Below, in pieces: positions 44,197 to 55,979 of a stretch of DNA of 64,000 nucleotides. The stretch is from Proteles cristata cristata (Eukaryota > Chordata > Mammalia > Carnivora > Hyaenidae): the NCBI GenBank assembly GCA_017311185.1, contig JAESUZ010005168.1, forward strand, positions 248,001-312,000. The letters are read 5' to 3'. Positions within the stretch are counted from its first letter, which is position 1, and the number at the start of each line of letters is the position of its first letter. A program made the position numbers and the translations under genes. A model generated the notes under the pieces. That model searched no databases. It saw only the letters and a program-made list of their open reading frames with translations, and was not told where the DNA came from.

Positions 44197-44300
44197 ATCC
44201 CAGGCAGGCTCTGCATCTTCAATCCAGAGCCCAATGTAGGGCTTGAACTCACCAACCATGAGATCATGGTCTGAGCTGAAGTCCACCCGGGCCCTCCTGC
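44126..44300 (-). mobile_element. Older CAN-SINE, minus, head truncated
   Basis: It opens TTATTTATTTATTTAGAGAG with a (GA)n run and reads AATCCCAGGCAGGCTCTGCA and TGAGATCATGGTCTGAGCTG. The tRNA-like head is cut short (GTCCACCCGGGCCC). A T/TTTC-rich run follows. Confidence 0.85.
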
Positions 44301-44635
44301 ATTTTTTTTTTCTTCTTTCTTTCTTTCTTTCTTTTTTTTTTGTGGAAGAAAGAAAGACTATGGAAATCAAGGGTATCTTAAGTGGAAGTGACCTCTGTGC
44401 TTAATTTCTAAGTAAGCCCTAACCTTTCTTCTTCCTACACTAGCTGTTTGCTTTTACTTCCACCTGAAATATTACATGTAATTTCACCAATTACAGCTTC
44501 ATTCTGGCTTATGAAGCACTTTTGTAAAAATGCAAGTAACTCGGGTAGTGAGGGGCTGTCATTACAAATCTCTTGTTTCCAGATCCTAGAATTTTGTCTA
44601 ACAAGTCGGTAATGTTCATTTTCATCTTACAGGTT

Positions 44636-44873
44636 GAATTGTTTTTTTTTTTTTAATATTTTTATTTATTTCTAGGAGAGAGAGAGAGACAGCGTGAGCA
44701 GGGGAGGGTCAGAGAGAGAGGGAGTCACAGACTCCGAAACAGGCTCCAGGCTCTGAGCTGGCAGTCAGCACAGAGCCCGACGCGGGGCTCGAACCCACGA
44801 ACCGCGAGATCATGACCTAAGCGAAAGTCGGACGCTTAACCGACTAAGCCACCCAAGTGCCCGAATTGTTTTT
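44636..44873 (-). mobile_element. Youngest-looking CAN-SINE, minus, with TSD
   Basis: The duplication GAATTGTTTTT is at 44636-44646 and 44863-44873. It retains a nearly intact B box (GGTTCGTGGGTTCGAGCCC on the minus strand) and many CpGs (GAGCCCGACGCGGGGCTCGA), which indicates little decay. It has the GGCAGTCAGC insert variant and CTAGAAATAAATA tail. Confidence 0.96.
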
Positions 44874-45014
44874 CTTGTACTAGACCAGAATTTTGCTGCC
44901 ATTTATGGCATATTTTCTATAGAGATTAAATTCAGATACACATTCCAAAACAAAATATTGGAATATGATCTATTTGTCATTGGAGAATGCCTGTACAGTG
45001 ACTAGCATGATATA

Positions 45015-45215
45015 AAGGAGTATTGATAGGTTTTAGATTTGGATTAACTGGGCCCAAGTTTTGGTACTAACTAATTATTAGCTACTTTACTGTGAGAACA
45101 TTATTAGGCCTTTATGAGGCTCAGTTCCCTCATTTACAAAATGTGAGTAAAAATACCTATCTTCAATGAATGACATAAAACACTCTATAAATGTGAGAAA
45201 TAAAGATCTTGATTC
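45015..45215 (+). mobile_element. MIR, sense
   Basis: GGTTTTAGATTTGGATTAAC, GAGGCTCAGTTCCCTCATTT, ACAAAATGTGAGTAAAAATA and ACACTCTATAAATGTGAG follow MIR order. Confidence 0.78.
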
Positions 45216-48095
45216 ACAACAGTAGGAATAAAATTGGAAAAAAGATAAAATAAATAATAAGAACGCCATGTAGGACTATATAATTGTTCCATTTAGCTGG
45301 CATTTCATCTCTCATACTGTTAGTATTTTGAGCAACTGCCTCATAATTGAATCCCTCTTATTATACTCAGAGGCTCAGGAAATATCCATGGAGTATTTCT
45401 TACTTACCTTATGTAAACCTTTGTGAATTGATCATCCATATTTTCATCGGAACTCCTAGTGTGTAAGAGATACTGCCTGCCATATAATCAACCATAAATA
45501 TTTATTGAATTTAAAACTTACCTTGAACCTCTTCATATGTACAATTTGAACCACATCTTGAGGTGGAATTGTCTGTGTATCCCATACCTGCCATCTAACG
45601 TGTGTACTTTTATTTGTCTTAGAACTATATATTGTGTAGATTTACGGTATGCTCCCTAGATTTGGGATATAAGAAAGGGAACCCACATCATTTGGAGCCA
45701 TTACTGAACACTGAGGAAGATTTTGAGAATTTTTCTTTGAAGTCTCGAAGCATGAGACGATGACAGGTATCTATTGACTTATTTACATACAGTGTTGGTG
45801 TTTTTAAAAAACAGAGATGATATCATTGACCTACCATAGACGTTATAAAGTCCTAAGCCTCTATGAAATTATAAAAAAAAAAATCACTTTTTATTCCGTT
45901 TGCCCAGATTCATCGCCATCCGTGTGACATTGAGAGACTCCTGCCCATGATGACGGGGTGTGTTGACAGTCATTTCACTTGGGTCAAAGCTGTCTGGCCT
46001 GCGGGGCAAACAGTGCCACTACCTTGTTCTCCTTAGCATCAGTCCAGCCAAGCCAGCTGGCTGTGCTACAGATATTTAGAAGCAGGAGAGAATTGGAAGC
46101 CACACACATACTTCTGTTTTTAATCAAAATAAAAGGTATCCTTTCTACAAGAGCAGTAGTTTTGTAACTATGTATAATAAAATAAAAGTATTTGGCGTTT
46201 CCATTTCTCTAAAACTTCTGTTTCAAAGTTTCTGGTGTAAAACATGGAAACCCATCCAGAGGTCTCTGAGATGACTTTTGACTTTCTTCTCACTGTGACT
46301 GTGCAAAAGAATGGTGACCATCAATCGTAGCTCAGAATCTCTGAGGAAGAGATAATATCAGGGATTGAATTAGCCATGTAGGCGGCTGAGCTTTGGGCTG
46401 GAGAACCGTGTGGACAAATAGAAGAATCAATAGGACATTGCCCAAGTGGCCCATCCTCCTGGGAAGTTTCCAGCTGTCTTTGTGGACAGCTTTCTAAACA
46501 TCCTTCAATAAGCTATTTAATTTACCATTTAAATTTAAATCACAGGGGTACTTAACCCTTGGGTCCTGGCTTGGAGTACTGAATCACTGAAAAGAAAAGA
46601 CATGTTACTCTATCTGGATCTCTCAACTTCACCAAGGTACATCTTTTCCTTCATATACTTCTATTTTTATAGGAGGAATGAAATGTCGATATATTTATTT
46701 TACTCTCTACTAAAGAAGGACAGGGAGCTGGGAGAGAGACAGTTGTTTCTTGGCTGGTTACAGTTTTTGTAACTTTCCTGGAGATTTTTTATTTTCTGTG
46801 TTTGCTCATACTGAGGAAGAAATAACCTGGTTGTGGTTTTCTTGTTTTTGGTCCGAAAGGTCAGGATTGCTGCTAGAAAGAAGCGTCATTGGTTACATGG
46901 TGACCCCAAATTATCCTGGACTTCAAAGAACTTCCTCTTCTCTCTGCATGAAGAACTCTTTAAAGAAGTCCTTTTTCCCCTTTTACAAGGTGAATGCTTC
47001 AAAGCACGTGGGAGGAGTATTTCCTTCTCGGTGTTTACCTTTCAGAGGTGAGGAGTTCAGAGACGTTTCCCTGTTTGTACAGTAGAATCTAATCGTTGGC
47101 TTTGAGGCAAAGGCTCCCGTGCTCATTTTTCACTTACTGATGCACTCAAGGAGCGGTGCCAGGAACCAAAAAAAGCTGCATGAAATTCTTCTGGAGTATA
47201 TTTCTGTCAACATTGTATATCCCTAAAAAAAGAACGGGGTTCTGTTTTCAAAGCCTTCCTTTCTTTCACAAGTTACAAAATGTTCCCTGAGAGGCCAGAA
47301 ATTGACAGGCAGAAGGGATGAGTGGGGAAGAGTTCTCTCCCCAGGCAACGGGGAGGAAAGACTGCAAAATAATGTAACAGTTTCAGTGCATCCACTTGAT
47401 GATCCATCCAATTGAAGATAAGCGCCTCCGTGACAACATGGTGGATGCTTTCTACAAGATACTCAACTATGTGCAACGTGGTACAGAAACAGCTTTGGCG
47501 ACATACTGAAATTGTACTCAGATCCCCTGATGCATCATTTTATGTCATCTGCAACCTCATTTTATCTGCCCTAGGTAGCTCCTGGAGGGTGTGGACAGGC
47601 ACTGTATCTTATTAGTCTAGAAACTTCCTTTGAGAAATAGAACAGTAACTTGTATTTTTTTGAATTAAAAAAAATTTCTTGCATGGATATGGAAAATCTC
47701 CAACTTTTGAGTGAATTTTTATTTCTGAAAGCTCCTGAAGACAAGTAGAACAGAATCTGGTAAATTACCAATCTTTGTAATATTGTGTAGCAAAAGCAAT
47801 GCGTAAATTAAAAAATTAAGGTCAAGAATGATATATAGCCTATGATCATGGTGAATAAGAGTATCACACCCAGGGAAAACTAAATGAGAAAATACACCAA
47901 AATGTTAATATTAGAGCGTTTGGATCATCAACATTTTTGGGGGCATGTTCATAGTTGAACAAAATAAATTCTTATTTAGAAAGAGTAACGAAGCAGATTT
48001 TATTTTGCTATGAATACACAGTCTCTGCCTAAGGGAAATTATATTCAAGAAGATCAATTTTAAGCAATGGAACCATCTTGGCAATGAATGCCTTA
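45216..48095. other. Long unassigned non-coding stretch
   Basis: No repeat or gene can be named. Two plus-strand phases at 46750-47085 are both open, and neither resembles a known protein. A short frame ending at about 47508 (KRLRDNMVDAFYKIL) is open for only about 43 codons after an upstream TAA and was not recognised. Confidence 0.5.
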
Positions 48096-48337
48096 AAAAT
48101 TAAGATGAAGTCGGGGCACCTGGGTGGTTCAGTCGATTAAGCATCTGACTTCGGCTCAGGTCATGTGACGGTTTGTGGTATCAGCCCCATGTCAGGCTCT
48201 GTGCTGACAATTAGCTCAGAGCCTGAAGCCTGTTTCAGATTCTGTGTCTCCCTCTCTCTCTGACCCTCCCCTGCTCACGCACTCCCTCTCTCTCAGAAAT
48301 AAATAAAAACATTAAGAAAAATAAAATTAAGATGAAG
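48096..48337 (+). mobile_element. CAN-SINE, plus, with perfect 15-bp TSD
   Basis: The duplication AAAATTAAGATGAAG is at 48096-48110 and 48323-48337. It begins TCGGGGCACCTGGGTGGTTC, has the GACAATTAGCTCAGAG insert variant and an AGAAATAAATAAAAACATT tail. The B-box region is slightly damaged. Confidence 0.96.
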
Positions 48338-48560
48338 ATAGCTGCCGTTTATTGAAAAGCTACTGTGTATGGAGCACACTGTTCTATGCAAATGATCTCC
48401 TACCCAGGAAATACCCTGCAAGGTGTATATTTTAATTTCGAATGCCATTTTACAGAAACTGAAGCATAGAAAGATGAAGTAACTTGTCCTGGGGTCACCC
48501 ATAGGGCATGGGGTCGAGTGTAGGACTTTTGACTCTGAAGCCCGTGATCTTTCAATATCG
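48338..48560 (-). mobile_element. MIR, antisense
   Basis: CGTTTATTGAAAAGCTACTG, CACTGTTCTATGCAAATGAT, ATTTTACAGAAACTGAAGCA, AAGTAACTTGTCCTGGGGTC and TTTGACTCTGAAGCCCGTG follow nearly the whole MIR in antisense. The SINE on the left inserted at its edge. Confidence 0.88.
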
Positions 48561-48999
48561 GAAAGCCTATTCCTGTGTTCAGTGAGTCTTGGCTTTGGTC
48601 AAAGGCAAATGCCCTACAGTAAAGGCTTTCACGGAGCAGCCCTGCGTCACCATCTTTCATCCCTCCCCCTCCTCAGGCTCCCAAGGGACACTCTGCACTC
48701 AGCCACTTTTCCTGCAGGGTCCTCCCGGCTCCTGCATCCCTGTACAGCCATACAGAGTCCCCACAGACACAAACATTCCCCGACCTCTTCAGGGTGCTGG
48801 AAACGTGCCGACCTTTGCATTTTTATCGACCGTACCATTCACTGGGGATCTGCTTTTCGTCTGCTCTTCTACATTTTCGCATCATTATTCAATATTTTAT
48901 GGACACACAGCTTTCTCCACAGCTAGAATTTTCTCGAGGTCAGGCATACGTATTTTATTTTGGCATTTATTGTGGCATAGCATCATCGTTAATAGAACG

Positions 49000-49215
49000 G
49001 AAACTGGGGTCAGTAAGTCAGTGGCTATACCACTTTTTCACTGGTGGGCCTCGAACACATGATTTAATCTTTGTGTGTCCTACTTTCCTCACCTGCAAAC
49101 GGTGTTAATAATACTAACCACTTCCTAGAGCTAGTATTAATATATGTATGGTAAGTACTGGTATGTTCATGAGACATGGAAAGCACCCAATAATTATTAT
49201 TGTCATTAGTAGCAA
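49000..49215 (+). mobile_element. MIR, sense
   Basis: TTAATCTTTGTGTGTCCTAC, TTTCCTCACCTGCAAACGGT, GTTAATAATACTAACCACTT and GAAAGCACCCAATAATTATT follow the MIR core and tail. Confidence 0.75.
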
Positions 49216-49413
49216 TACTGTTATTAACAAAAAATTAGCACAGGAAACTATGTAATAATAAAAGAGTAAACAACACTTTTAAAATAACCCCAGAAAATTT
49301 TTTTCATATCTCTTTAGATCTTTTCCACGTGCACAGCTATCTTTTTTTAATGCAAAAAATAACAGACACTTATTTGTTATATTTATGTTACTTGACGCAG
49401 TGCTAGATGTTTA

Positions 49414-49778
49414 AAAAGCACTTGATCCAGAGAAAGACAAATACCATATGATTTCACTCATATGTGGAACTTCAGAAACAAAACAGATGAACATAATGGG
49501 GGGGGGAGGGAAGAGGAGACAGGAAAACCAACCACAAGAGACTCTTAACGGTAGAGAAGAAAATGAGGATGGGTGGAGGGAGGAGGGTGAGGGATGGGCT
49601 AGATGGGTGCTGGATACTAAGGAGGGCATTTCTTGTAATAAGCACTGGATGCTGCATGTACGTTAACTAACCTGCATGTAATGAACCCCTGAATTCTACT
49701 CCTGAAATGGATGTTGCACTGTATGTTTACTAATGAATATTTAAATAAAAAAAGGAAAAAATAAAAGGCACTTGATAC
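49414..49778 (+). mobile_element. L1 3'-end stub with TSD, different 3'-UTR type
   Basis: The duplication AAAAGCACTTGATCCA / AAAAGGCACTTGATACA flanks it (49414-49429, about 49763-49778). The body (AGAGAAAGACAAATACCATA, TTTCACTCATATGTGGAACT, ACAGATGAACATAATGGGGG, AGAGACTCTTAACGGTAGAG, ATGGATGTTGCACTGTATGT) is an L1 end with a 3' UTR distinct from those at 754 and 36869. Confidence 0.9.
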
Positions 49779-51075
49779 ACATTTCAAAATGCCTCTGAAT
49801 AAATATGGTCATGTTCAAACAGTAACAAAAAAAGGGGAAAACCCCCCAGAAAATGCAAACTTTCAAAATAATGCTATGGTTGGTATAAGAGCAGTGATGG
49901 ATTTAAAAATGTAGGCAGACCTATGCGAATAGCTTAACTTATCAATAATAGATGGGGTTTGTCGCATGCTGCACTCTCTTTATAGGAGACGTTCCTTCAC
50001 TGTGGAGTGACTCACAAGGAAGCAGGTGGGACTCGGTTGACTTTCTTGCTTGTCCGTTGGAGAAAGTCAGTGACTCACATATATGTCTCTTGGGATGCTA
50101 TTGTCCGTGACTCATGTTTCAAGCTAATAGATGATTCTAAAACATTTTCCAAAGAATCAGGATGCTCGATGATGCGAGCCCATCTCTTATGAATTTTAGG
50201 GAAGAAAATAAATGACTTCACCCCTTTTCTCCTTGCATGCACTGTAAGTGGGGCCCTGGTGGATGGAATTCATTTTCAGCCTCAAAATTTAAAAAAAGTT
50301 ACAGCCCAAAGCAGTTCTGTTCTATTGACACTAGCGCAAGGCTGCCTAGCATCACAAGAAGACAAGAAAATAGCTTTGGAATTTTCTAGGCATTCAGCCT
50401 CCATCTGCAGTCAGGACTGTGTGGGTTTGTGCTACTTGAGGCTTACGCACGAGGTTTTACTCCTTCTGAGAGTGGCAGGAGAAAGGTGACAAGTTTAGGT
50501 TACAAAAATGAGTAATGAGAGTGATCAATCAGCGGAGATGGTTATTACCGCAAACAGTCAAGTATTTAAAACACCCATCTGAATTGTAGGGCTTCTTATA
50601 ATGAGAGACTTACAAAGAACCAGAAGCCCCTGTGCATTAAATCCTGGGTGTGTTTTGAACAACATCAATAGGCAGGGAGCTGTCTTTCACGTGTTAAGTT
50701 GTTATATTACCTAGAGCGGCTTTCACTATTCTTGCTGATGAGTAGAATGCCGATAACATAATTTATGATGAGTTAAGCAACATACCCAATACCTCAGTAA
50801 GGAAAGATGCATGGGCAAAACATGCCCTAGACAACACATGGGTTATTCTAATCTGTAAGAGGCAAATGATTTAATAAATAATACCAGCTATCATTTTCTA
50901 GAAACCGCAAGTGCCAGATACTTTAGAGGACAGCAAATCCTCACTCTACTCAGAGTGATCTTCCTAAACTCAAAATCGGATGGTGTCCCTTCGCTGTGGG
51001 GGAAAGAAGACCAATGGCTCAGTTGAGATCATGTGACGTTCAGCATCACGTACGGCTCATATCGCAAGACAAGTT
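49779..51075. other. Unassigned non-coding sequence
   Basis: No gene or confident repeat. A weak MIR-like patch is near 50885-50940. Confidence 0.5.
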
Positions 51076-51325
51076 AAAATGTATTTGAGAGGCCCCTGGG
51101 TGGTTCAGCCGGTTAAGCGTCTGATTTAGGCTCAGGTCATAATCTCATGGTTCGTGGGTTCAAAGCCTACGTCGGGCTCTGTGTTGACAGCTCAGAGCCT
51201 GGAGCCTGTTTCAGATTCTGTATCTCTCTCTCTCTCTCGGACCCTCCCTTGCTCATGCTGTCTCTCTCTCTCTCAGAAAGAAATAAAACAAAAATAATTT
51301 TTTAAATAAAAAAATGTATTAGAGA
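51076..51325 (+). mobile_element. CAN-SINE, plus, with 15-bp TSD
   Basis: The duplication AAAATGTATTWGAGA is at 51076-51090 and 51311-51325. GGCCCCTGGGTGGTTCAGCC head, GACAGCTCAGAGCCTGGAGC centre without insert, but an AGAAAGAAATAAAAC tail of the other type. It is therefore a mixed-type copy. Confidence 0.95.
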
Positions 51326-51379
51326 TGTTTGCTCATCTTGCAGCATACTCGCAGGACAGGTTACTCGCAGGCAAGCTTT

Positions 51380-51645
51380 TGTTGTATCCATATGTATTGC
51401 AAAATGGTTGCACGATAAGTGTAGTTAGCATCCATCACCAAAGATAGTTACAAATTTTTTTTCTTGTGATGAGAACTTTGGACATTTACTCTCTGCAACT
51501 TTCAAATGCACTTTGTGAACCATAGTCACCATGTTGTACACTAGATCACTAAGACTGACCGTATAACTAGAAGTTGGTGTCTAGTGATCGCCTTCACCAG
51601 TTTCACCCACCCTTAACCTCCTCACCACCTTCTGAAGGTCCTTAT
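51380..51645 (-). mobile_element. Old L1 3' UTR fragment, antisense
   Basis: GTTAGCATCCATCACCAAAG, TTTTCTTGTGATGAGAACTT, CATAGTCACCATGTTGTACA and CTTCACCAGTTTCACCCACC are the antisense L1M-type 3' UTR, as at 30985. Confidence 0.8.
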
Positions 51646-51734
51646 TCACACCCCAGCCTCCACCAGAGAACTTAGCACGTGGAAACAGAGTGTTTGTTTG
51701 CCTGTGGCTCTTCCCCAAGACACACGGTCTATGT

Positions 51735-51945
51735 TGAAGAGTTCAATAAATATTTGTTAATTCAATCCTTGCAAGAACTCATTCCAGCGAGATCGTTATC
51801 ACCCTCATTTCACGGATGTGGACACCTAAGCTCTGTTAGATGAAGTCAGTTGGTCCAAATCATGCAGTTGGTACGTGTCAGAGCTTGGCTTACACTGAGG
51901 TTTCTTTGCATCCCAAGCTCATTGGCTCTTAGCACGCCACCACTG
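51735..51945 (-). mobile_element. MIR, antisense
   Basis: AATAAATATTTGTTAATTCA, TCACCCTCATTTCACGGATG, TGCAGTTGGTACGTGTCAGA and GAGCTTGGCTTACACTGAGG follow MIR in antisense. Confidence 0.82.
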
Positions 51946-53085
51946 ACTTCTAAGTGAGAGGCTGCCGAACGCGTAAAGATTGGTCATGATAAAACAGTTT
52001 AGTCATTCAGCAAACTGGTATGGATTGCACATATGTAATCTGCATGACTGAATGAATACATGATGGCTCTATTTCAGGCAGACTAACAGAAGACTTTAAG
52101 CCTTGTACTGACTCTGATTTGTGAGACGCTAACAGATAACGGAACTCCCGAGTCTAGACGAGGGGTCCCTCTAGGAAAAGGTACGTAGCTCGTCCTGTGA
52201 CCGCAGAACATTTCCACTCCACGAGGAAGGCTCCCGCCCACTCTTGCCTTGCCGCTCCTTCCTAAGCAATGGGCTGGATGGCCTCCAAGTTCTTCCAAGC
52301 CATCTTCCTAGCTGAAGCACAGAGTGTGATGATGAGGTGATATGATTCTCAGGAACAGAGGACCAGAACTATGAAGCAAGACCTTGGGGGTGGGGATGGA
52401 GGGGTGGGACCGTTCCCAGCCGCAACCCTGCTGGTGGTTTTGGTCTAGGCTGGACTCTCTGGCCACCTCTTTAATCTGAGTGGTACAAGAATTGGGTTTC
52501 TTACTCGTCCCTTATTTTGTTATGCCCGCTGCTTCCATTCTTTTCCTCTCCGTTGGGAATGAATTTATTCGAATATAGTCTTAGTAATGAGGAAACAAAA
52601 AGGGGTTTAGAGATTCATTTCTACGACCTAGCCTCTTCCCTCTTTCTTTCTCCACTTTGATGCCGTTCGTGAGGAGGGAGGGATGGGTCTTTGGACATAA
52701 AGGGTTCCTTTTGTGTCACTGCCTTGAATCCAGGTGCTTCACCACAGCGATGGGACGCAGGATAGCAGGGAGTGTGAGAGCCAGGATGGGGTCACTTCCT
52801 CATCGAGAGGCAGTAGCAATAGTGAGATTTGGGAACACAGACCTCACTACTTGTGCTCACTTGTGCTCAGCCTACGTAAACCCTACGGGGCTGCTAGTAG
52901 GGTGAGGAACAGGGTGAGTACAAGATTTCCCAAAAAGTGAAAAGGAGTTGCAGTGCTGGGAGGCAGAGTGAGCATGGGAGAAAAGATCCCAGTCTGTAGC
53001 AATGGGGAGGGGGGAGGAAGGGGTGCTTCTAGGGAGAACCACTTTCTTTTGATGACATTTTCTGGAAAGTTCCAAAGTTAGGGTA
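51946..53085. other. Unassigned non-coding sequence
   Basis: No gene is recognised. Frames at 52083-52298 (minus) and 52657-52940 (two plus phases) have no family resemblance. Confidence 0.5.
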
Positions 53086-53088
53086 CAA

Positions 53089-53280
53089 GTCAGCAGTTCT
53101 CAAATTTTAGTAGGTTTATAACTGGTTATCTTTGTTAAAATGCAGATTTCCAGACTTTACCCTTTGGTTTTTGATTCAACAAGTCAGTGGGTCCTAAGAA
53201 TCTGAATTGTTTAAATACCACGGGTAATTAAAACATAAGTGGCTTATGTTCCAAACTTTGAACCACATTGGCTGTCCTTG
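53089..53280 (-). mobile_element. MER5A-type hAT-Charlie element
   Basis: It begins CAGCAGTTCTCAAATTTTAG and ends CTTTGAACCACATTGG, the two MER5A ends. Between them TTGTTAAAATGCAGATTTCC, TTTTGATTCAACAAGTCAGT and GGTCCTAAGAATCTGAATTG keep the consensus order. It is non-autonomous and inactive. Confidence 0.85.
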
Positions 53281-55416
53281 TTTTTTGAGATTCAGAAGTA
53301 GCTCTGTGGTCTAAGATAGTCATGTGACCGTATGCTTCTCTTTAATGCATGAAGCTACAGTCTATTAATTAAACAATAGCATTTAATTTAAAATATATAC
53401 TGAGAACAAAAGACCCATTTTTGTACATCTAAAGTCGATATCATGTATCTTATTGTTGAAAGTTCTATGGTAATGTTGTGCTTTTTCTCCAAATAATTGG
53501 CATTATGAGGTTCTTCTATCTTCATTTTTTAGTGGTTCAATATGATTTTTTCTTTTTTCTCCCTGTTTCAGCTTCCTATTTAATCTGCTATTGCCTGTTA
53601 AATCAGCTTCCCTTCATGGCAAAGACTGACACCGCATTTGTTAGATTAAACATTTTTTTTTTATCTGACCCAGCTCTCAGCTCCATCTAGTTCATTACCT
53701 CATTGGTTGGGTTACAGAATTGCCAGGATGTCACCCAGTGGAAAAATGGGAAAATCAATTCACGCAAGAAGCCTAGTCCTGGGTGTCCGACTACAGAGTA
53801 TCTCTTTTTCTTCCTCCGAGCGTATCTGTCTCAGCACACCTGGGTATTCCTCCCCAGGGCTAAGAAGTTCAAATTGCCCTGCTTTTAATTAGCAACATCC
53901 CTTTCCCCTGATATTACAGGTGAACATGATTTATTCTCTTGTATATATTCCTAAGAGAGAGACTCACTGAAAAAAGACGCATCACTGTAAAATGAAGAGG
54001 AAGCCAGTGGTGAGGTGCCGGAGAGGTAATTTCTCTCTATTGTTCTAGGAGGCTTGTAAAATAAGTGTTTCACATGATATAGCTCAACATAGGATCTGGG
54101 AATACTTTTGTTTCATGAATTTAGATATTTCAGAGATGCATCCCCATCTCCCTGACAGTATCTGCTAGTCTGGCCCCTGGTGTCACTGAATTGGTCTTAA
54201 TCTGTGTGTATGATATCTCACAGAGGGCAGCCCATGTGTAGGCTTAATTAGGTCCATAAAATTCCCGATTTGTGTACTTGTATGTGTGCCTTTTTCAGAG
54301 GCAATATTTTTTAACATTTCATGAGATTTCTCTGTGGAGTATATGATACCAAACGATTAAGAACCACTGAAGAAATGGCCCGACATGTTGCCCTGTAAAA
54401 AATTAATCCTGTGTTGCAATAGTGGTTATTTTTCAAGGGGACTCCGTTAATTTCCATAGGAAGCCAAACTTAAAAGGAAAGGTTCTTCCTCTCGAGGAGA
54501 AGTCTTATTTTAGAAAAACTGCAAGATGATCTCCGCCCATCAAGAGCCTAAGGGACCATCACCTCTGAATTAGATTTCCGTGAACTGGCTTGTGATCATC
54601 CACATGAACCAGATGCAGAGTGTTTCATTGTAATTACGTCTCACACTCAATTTTCAAGTATAACTTTTTAAGCGCATTCTGGCTATTGATCAGAGAAAGT
54701 GGCTAGTAAAAAAAGACAACGCATACAAAGTTAGTTACCCCATCCCTCTCCTAGTCTTTAAGGCTTTCTGATACAAGGATTCTTTATTTTAAAAACAATG
54801 CTATAGTCAAAAGGGCAAGTTAATGGCTCTTGTGTAAAGGCATCGGATTTCAAATGGACACTGGAGAGAAATGGGATCTTAATGATACCTTCACATTTTT
54901 TCATTATTATGGACTGGCTGAGTCTTCTGAGTTTTACCTCAAGAAAGTCACCTTGTATGTCCCGTAGAACTTAGACTGGGATACAATTAAGGGCTTCAGG
55001 TCTGTCACCTAAATCAGGGGGATAACGAGACCATATTTTGTACAGGATTTATATGAAGATTCACACACACACACAAAAAAAATCCAAGCACACGATCAGA
55101 ACAGAGTTTGGTGTGTTTATGTTCAAATAAGTGTGCTATGATTATATTACAACACCTGTTGAATATAACTATTGAAAAATGCAACAATGAGATACTTGGA
55201 TTAAGAGTTCATTGCCTTTTACTTTTTGTTTAATCTTCATTGGGTTAGAGTTTTGAATGCTTTGCTGGGCTTTGGACAGAGTGAACTTCTGGCTAAATAT
55301 ATAGACAACAGGGGCCTCTCTTAATCTTTGCTTATTTGTGTTATTTTTCCTTTATCCTTTCCTTCTCTTATAGCTTCATGTCGATTCCATATTTTTCTGG
55401 ACCCCTCCTCCCGACC
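53281..55416. other. Unassigned non-coding sequence
   Basis: No gene is recognised. Two overlapping phases at 53703-53892 are open but show no domain. A MER5-like end (AAGAACCACTGA) at about 54358 is too short to call. Confidence 0.5.
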
Positions 55417-55417
55417 T

Positions 55418-55543
55418 AAGAAACTTTCCTTGTATTCAATTTCCTTAGGACTCTATTTCTAGCAGGGAAGTGATTTTTTAAGAAGCTTATCCTGTATTCA
55501 GTTTCCTCAGGACTCTATTCCTAAGAGTGAAATGGTTTTTTAA
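55418..55543. repeat. Diverged tandem duplication, period 62
   Basis: TGTATTCAATTTCCTTAGGA (55431) recurs as TGTATTCAGTTTCCTCAGGA (55493). The flanking text CTCTATTTCTAGCAGGGAAG / CTCTATTCCTAAGAGTGAAA and the trailing T-run also match. It is a two-copy local duplication with moderate divergence. Confidence 0.9.
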
Positions 55544-55779
55544 AAATTATTATTATCAAAGCTGGTAAACATTTTGTGCTACTGTATAAACAGTGCTGAT
55601 AATATTTGTGGTTTGCTAGGGCCCCTTGGAAATTATGTTTATCAGAAGGAGGGGCTCTCCTGGTAGCAGTTTGGGACACATTGAGGAAATTTCTTTAAAG
55701 ACCAACAGGCACTTTATATAGAAACACTATTCTACCCACCCATGGGCATAATGACATACATTACAGAGACCGTTGAGGC

Positions 55780-55975
55780 TCTGCCTCCAGATCCAGGCTG
55801 CCTGGATTTTGTAGCCCAGGGCCCAGTTACAAGCTGAGTAACCTTTAAAATTTCCTTAACCTCTCTGTACGCAATTTCTCATCTCTAAAAGAGAGGAACA
55901 GAGAGTATCTATATCAGAGGGCTGTTATAAGAATTAAAGCTAACACAGCACAAAGCACTTAGATTAAGAAGTGCC
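55780..55975 (+). mobile_element. MIR, sense
   Basis: AGATCCAGGCTGCCTGGATT, TTACAAGCTGAGTAACCTTT, CTCTGTACGCAATTTCTCAT and CACAGCACAAAGCACTTAGA follow MIR order. Confidence 0.85.
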
Positions 55976-55979
55976 TTGT

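Noticed and set aside
46750..47085. 111-codon and 72-codon plus-strand frames
   Set aside because: Two different phases of the same DNA are open, with no domain and no coding-like third-position bias.
47391..47508. Short reading KRLRDNMVDAFYKIL on the plus strand
   Set aside because: It looked protein-like, but the frame has an in-frame TAA just upstream and is only about 43 codons. The opposite strand is also open, and I recognise no protein.
48582..49108. Three overlapping plus-strand frames (up to 157 codons)
   Set aside because: All three phases are partly open in a C/T-rich region that runs into a MIR. No domain and no plausible start context.
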